Position numbers and translations under genes: made by a program
The notes under the pieces: model-generated
Seen by the model: only the letters and a program-made list of their open reading frames with translations
Database searches by the model: none
What the model was told of the DNA's origin: nothing
NCBI GenBank assembly: GCA_047623555.1
Contig: JBLHMP010000033.1
Location: 1 to 39,732 of the forward strand
DNA length: 39,732 nt
Origin: NORP181 sp047623555
GTDB lineage: Bacteria; Pseudomonadota; Alphaproteobacteria; Rhodobacterales; Rhodobacteraceae
Direction: 5' to 3'
Part shown: one piece after another, positions 39,397-39,732 of the stretch
Position numbering within the stretch: the stretch's first letter is position 1
How the letters are laid out: each line of letters begins with the position of its first letter

Positions 39397-39732
39397 GTGA
39401 GCAGGATACAATTCAAGAAACTGCACCAGAGGCGAAGGCAGAAAGTAAGCGAGACAGGGTCAGGCGGCTGTTCACATCACGGCTGGACGATCTGGGTTTC
39501 CGGCGTCACGGCAACGTCAAGGTTGCTGACCACGGGTTGAACATGGTCAAGCTGATCGATGCGCTGACCTACATGAGCGATCACAGCCTGAACGTTCTGT
39601 ACGATATGCTGAAATCCAAAGGGCAGGGCAGGGATCGGGATATCTGGCCCAGCCGTGCGACCATATTGGGCTATGCCGAGTTGGTTGAGCCGCGCGCAAT
39701 CGAGGAACTGCCAAGCCTGATCCGCTGGTTTC
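39393..39732 (+). CDS. phage hypothetical protein, truncated by the window end
   Basis: Starts at the ATG at 39393 behind AGGGGG and runs off the end, giving 113 residues. The N-terminus is polar (MSEQDTIQETAPEAKAESK), then come a basic stretch (RDRVRRLFTSRLDDLGFRRHG) and NMVKLIDALTYMSDHSLNVLYDML, ending in an acidic helix-like part (YAELVEPRAIEELPSLIRWF). I do not recognise the family. Its context, next to a replication-associated gene, suggests a phage early function. Confidence 0.7.
   Translation, partial: MSEQDTIQETAPEAKAESKRDRVRRLFTSRLDDLGFRRHGNVKVADHGLNMVKLIDALTYMSDHSLNVLYDMLKSKGQGRDRDIWPSRATILGYAELVEPRAIEELPSLIRWF

Larger units (their letters stand above)
29588..39732. mobile_element. 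prophage or phage-like integrative element (left arm and early region, partial)
   Basis: From the tRNA-Arg 3' end to the window edge the gene content switches from core metabolism to an integrase, an excisionase-like HTH protein, a CI-like repressor with repeated operators, a ParB-family protein, a DNA methyltransferase, a DUF1376-like protein and many short overlapping unknown genes. The leftward and rightward arms diverge from the repressor region at about 36.0 kb. The right boundary (attR) and any structural genes lie outside the window, so completeness is unknown. Confidence 0.85.

Noticed and set aside
1..39732. CRISPR array, rRNA genes, retron or toxin-antitoxin loci
   Set aside because: No regularly spaced direct repeats with unique spacers, no rRNA sequence, no reverse transcriptase and no convincing toxin pair were seen on either strand.

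Overview
The window looks like a chromosome segment of an alphaproteobacterium of the order Rhodobacterales (Roseobacter-type). Supporting signs are an Iron-Rhodo-box-like promoter in front of an iscR that lacks the usual cysteine cluster, a CckA hybrid kinase, a direct-repeat LexA box (GAAC-N7-GAAC) before recA, the recA-alaS and guaB-rsmB neighbourhoods, and the protein sequences themselves. Taxonomy is inferred from protein character and synteny only; no search was run.

Left part (1-29,440) is mostly core chromosome. It starts with the tail of a D12-class DNA adenine methylase, then an oleate hydratase broken by one extra T, and a convergent 2Fe-2S/ASKHA corrinoid-activator-type protein. 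Next come guaB, an RsmB-type RNA methyltransferase and cckA. A decayed IS200 transposase and a small sulfotransferase follow, then recA, alaS, a DUF1330 protein and a hairpin-rich IS200/IS605-like miniature element. After these lie typA (minus), an Lrp/AsnC regulator with an SMR efflux pump (minus), a DUF6356-type small protein, icd (minus), a thioesterase, and a minus-strand group of an HD hydrolase, an 80-aa protein and an alpha/beta hydrolase.

The iron-sulfur assembly operon runs from 21,827 to 29,440: iscR, a cysteine desulfurase, sufB, a 65-aa membrane protein, sufC, sufD, two YIP1-like membrane proteins and sufS. Most junctions overlap or nearly touch, which implies co-transcription from one promoter. 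Its -10 box lies inside a perfect 8+3+8 palindrome.

Right part (29,588 to the end) is the left arm and early region of a prophage or phage-like integrative element. It is inserted at the 3' end of a tRNA-Arg(CCG) gene and continues beyond the window. A CI-like repressor sits in a switch with four TTCAG-N5-CTGAA-type operators. A leftward operon, largely of overlapping genes, carries small unknown proteins, a 623-aa ParB-family protein, an ASCH/PUA-like protein, a Cys-rich small protein, an excisionase-like HTH protein and the integrase. The rightward arm carries a Cro/YdaS-like protein, an HTH-like protein, an oppositely oriented pair (TagO/VasI-like secreted protein plus zinc-ribbon membrane protein), a frameshifted DNA methyltransferase whose catalytic motif reads DAAY, a DUF1376-like protein, an iteron-like repeat cluster with 10-11 bp phasing, and a truncated unknown gene. 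No structural or lysis genes are visible, so whether the element is complete cannot be judged here.

The strongest leads for something undescribed are the TagO-like/zinc-ribbon cargo pair, the DAAY methyltransferase, the phased repeat cluster, the orphan ParB with its train of unknown small genes, and the membrane proteins embedded in the suf operon.
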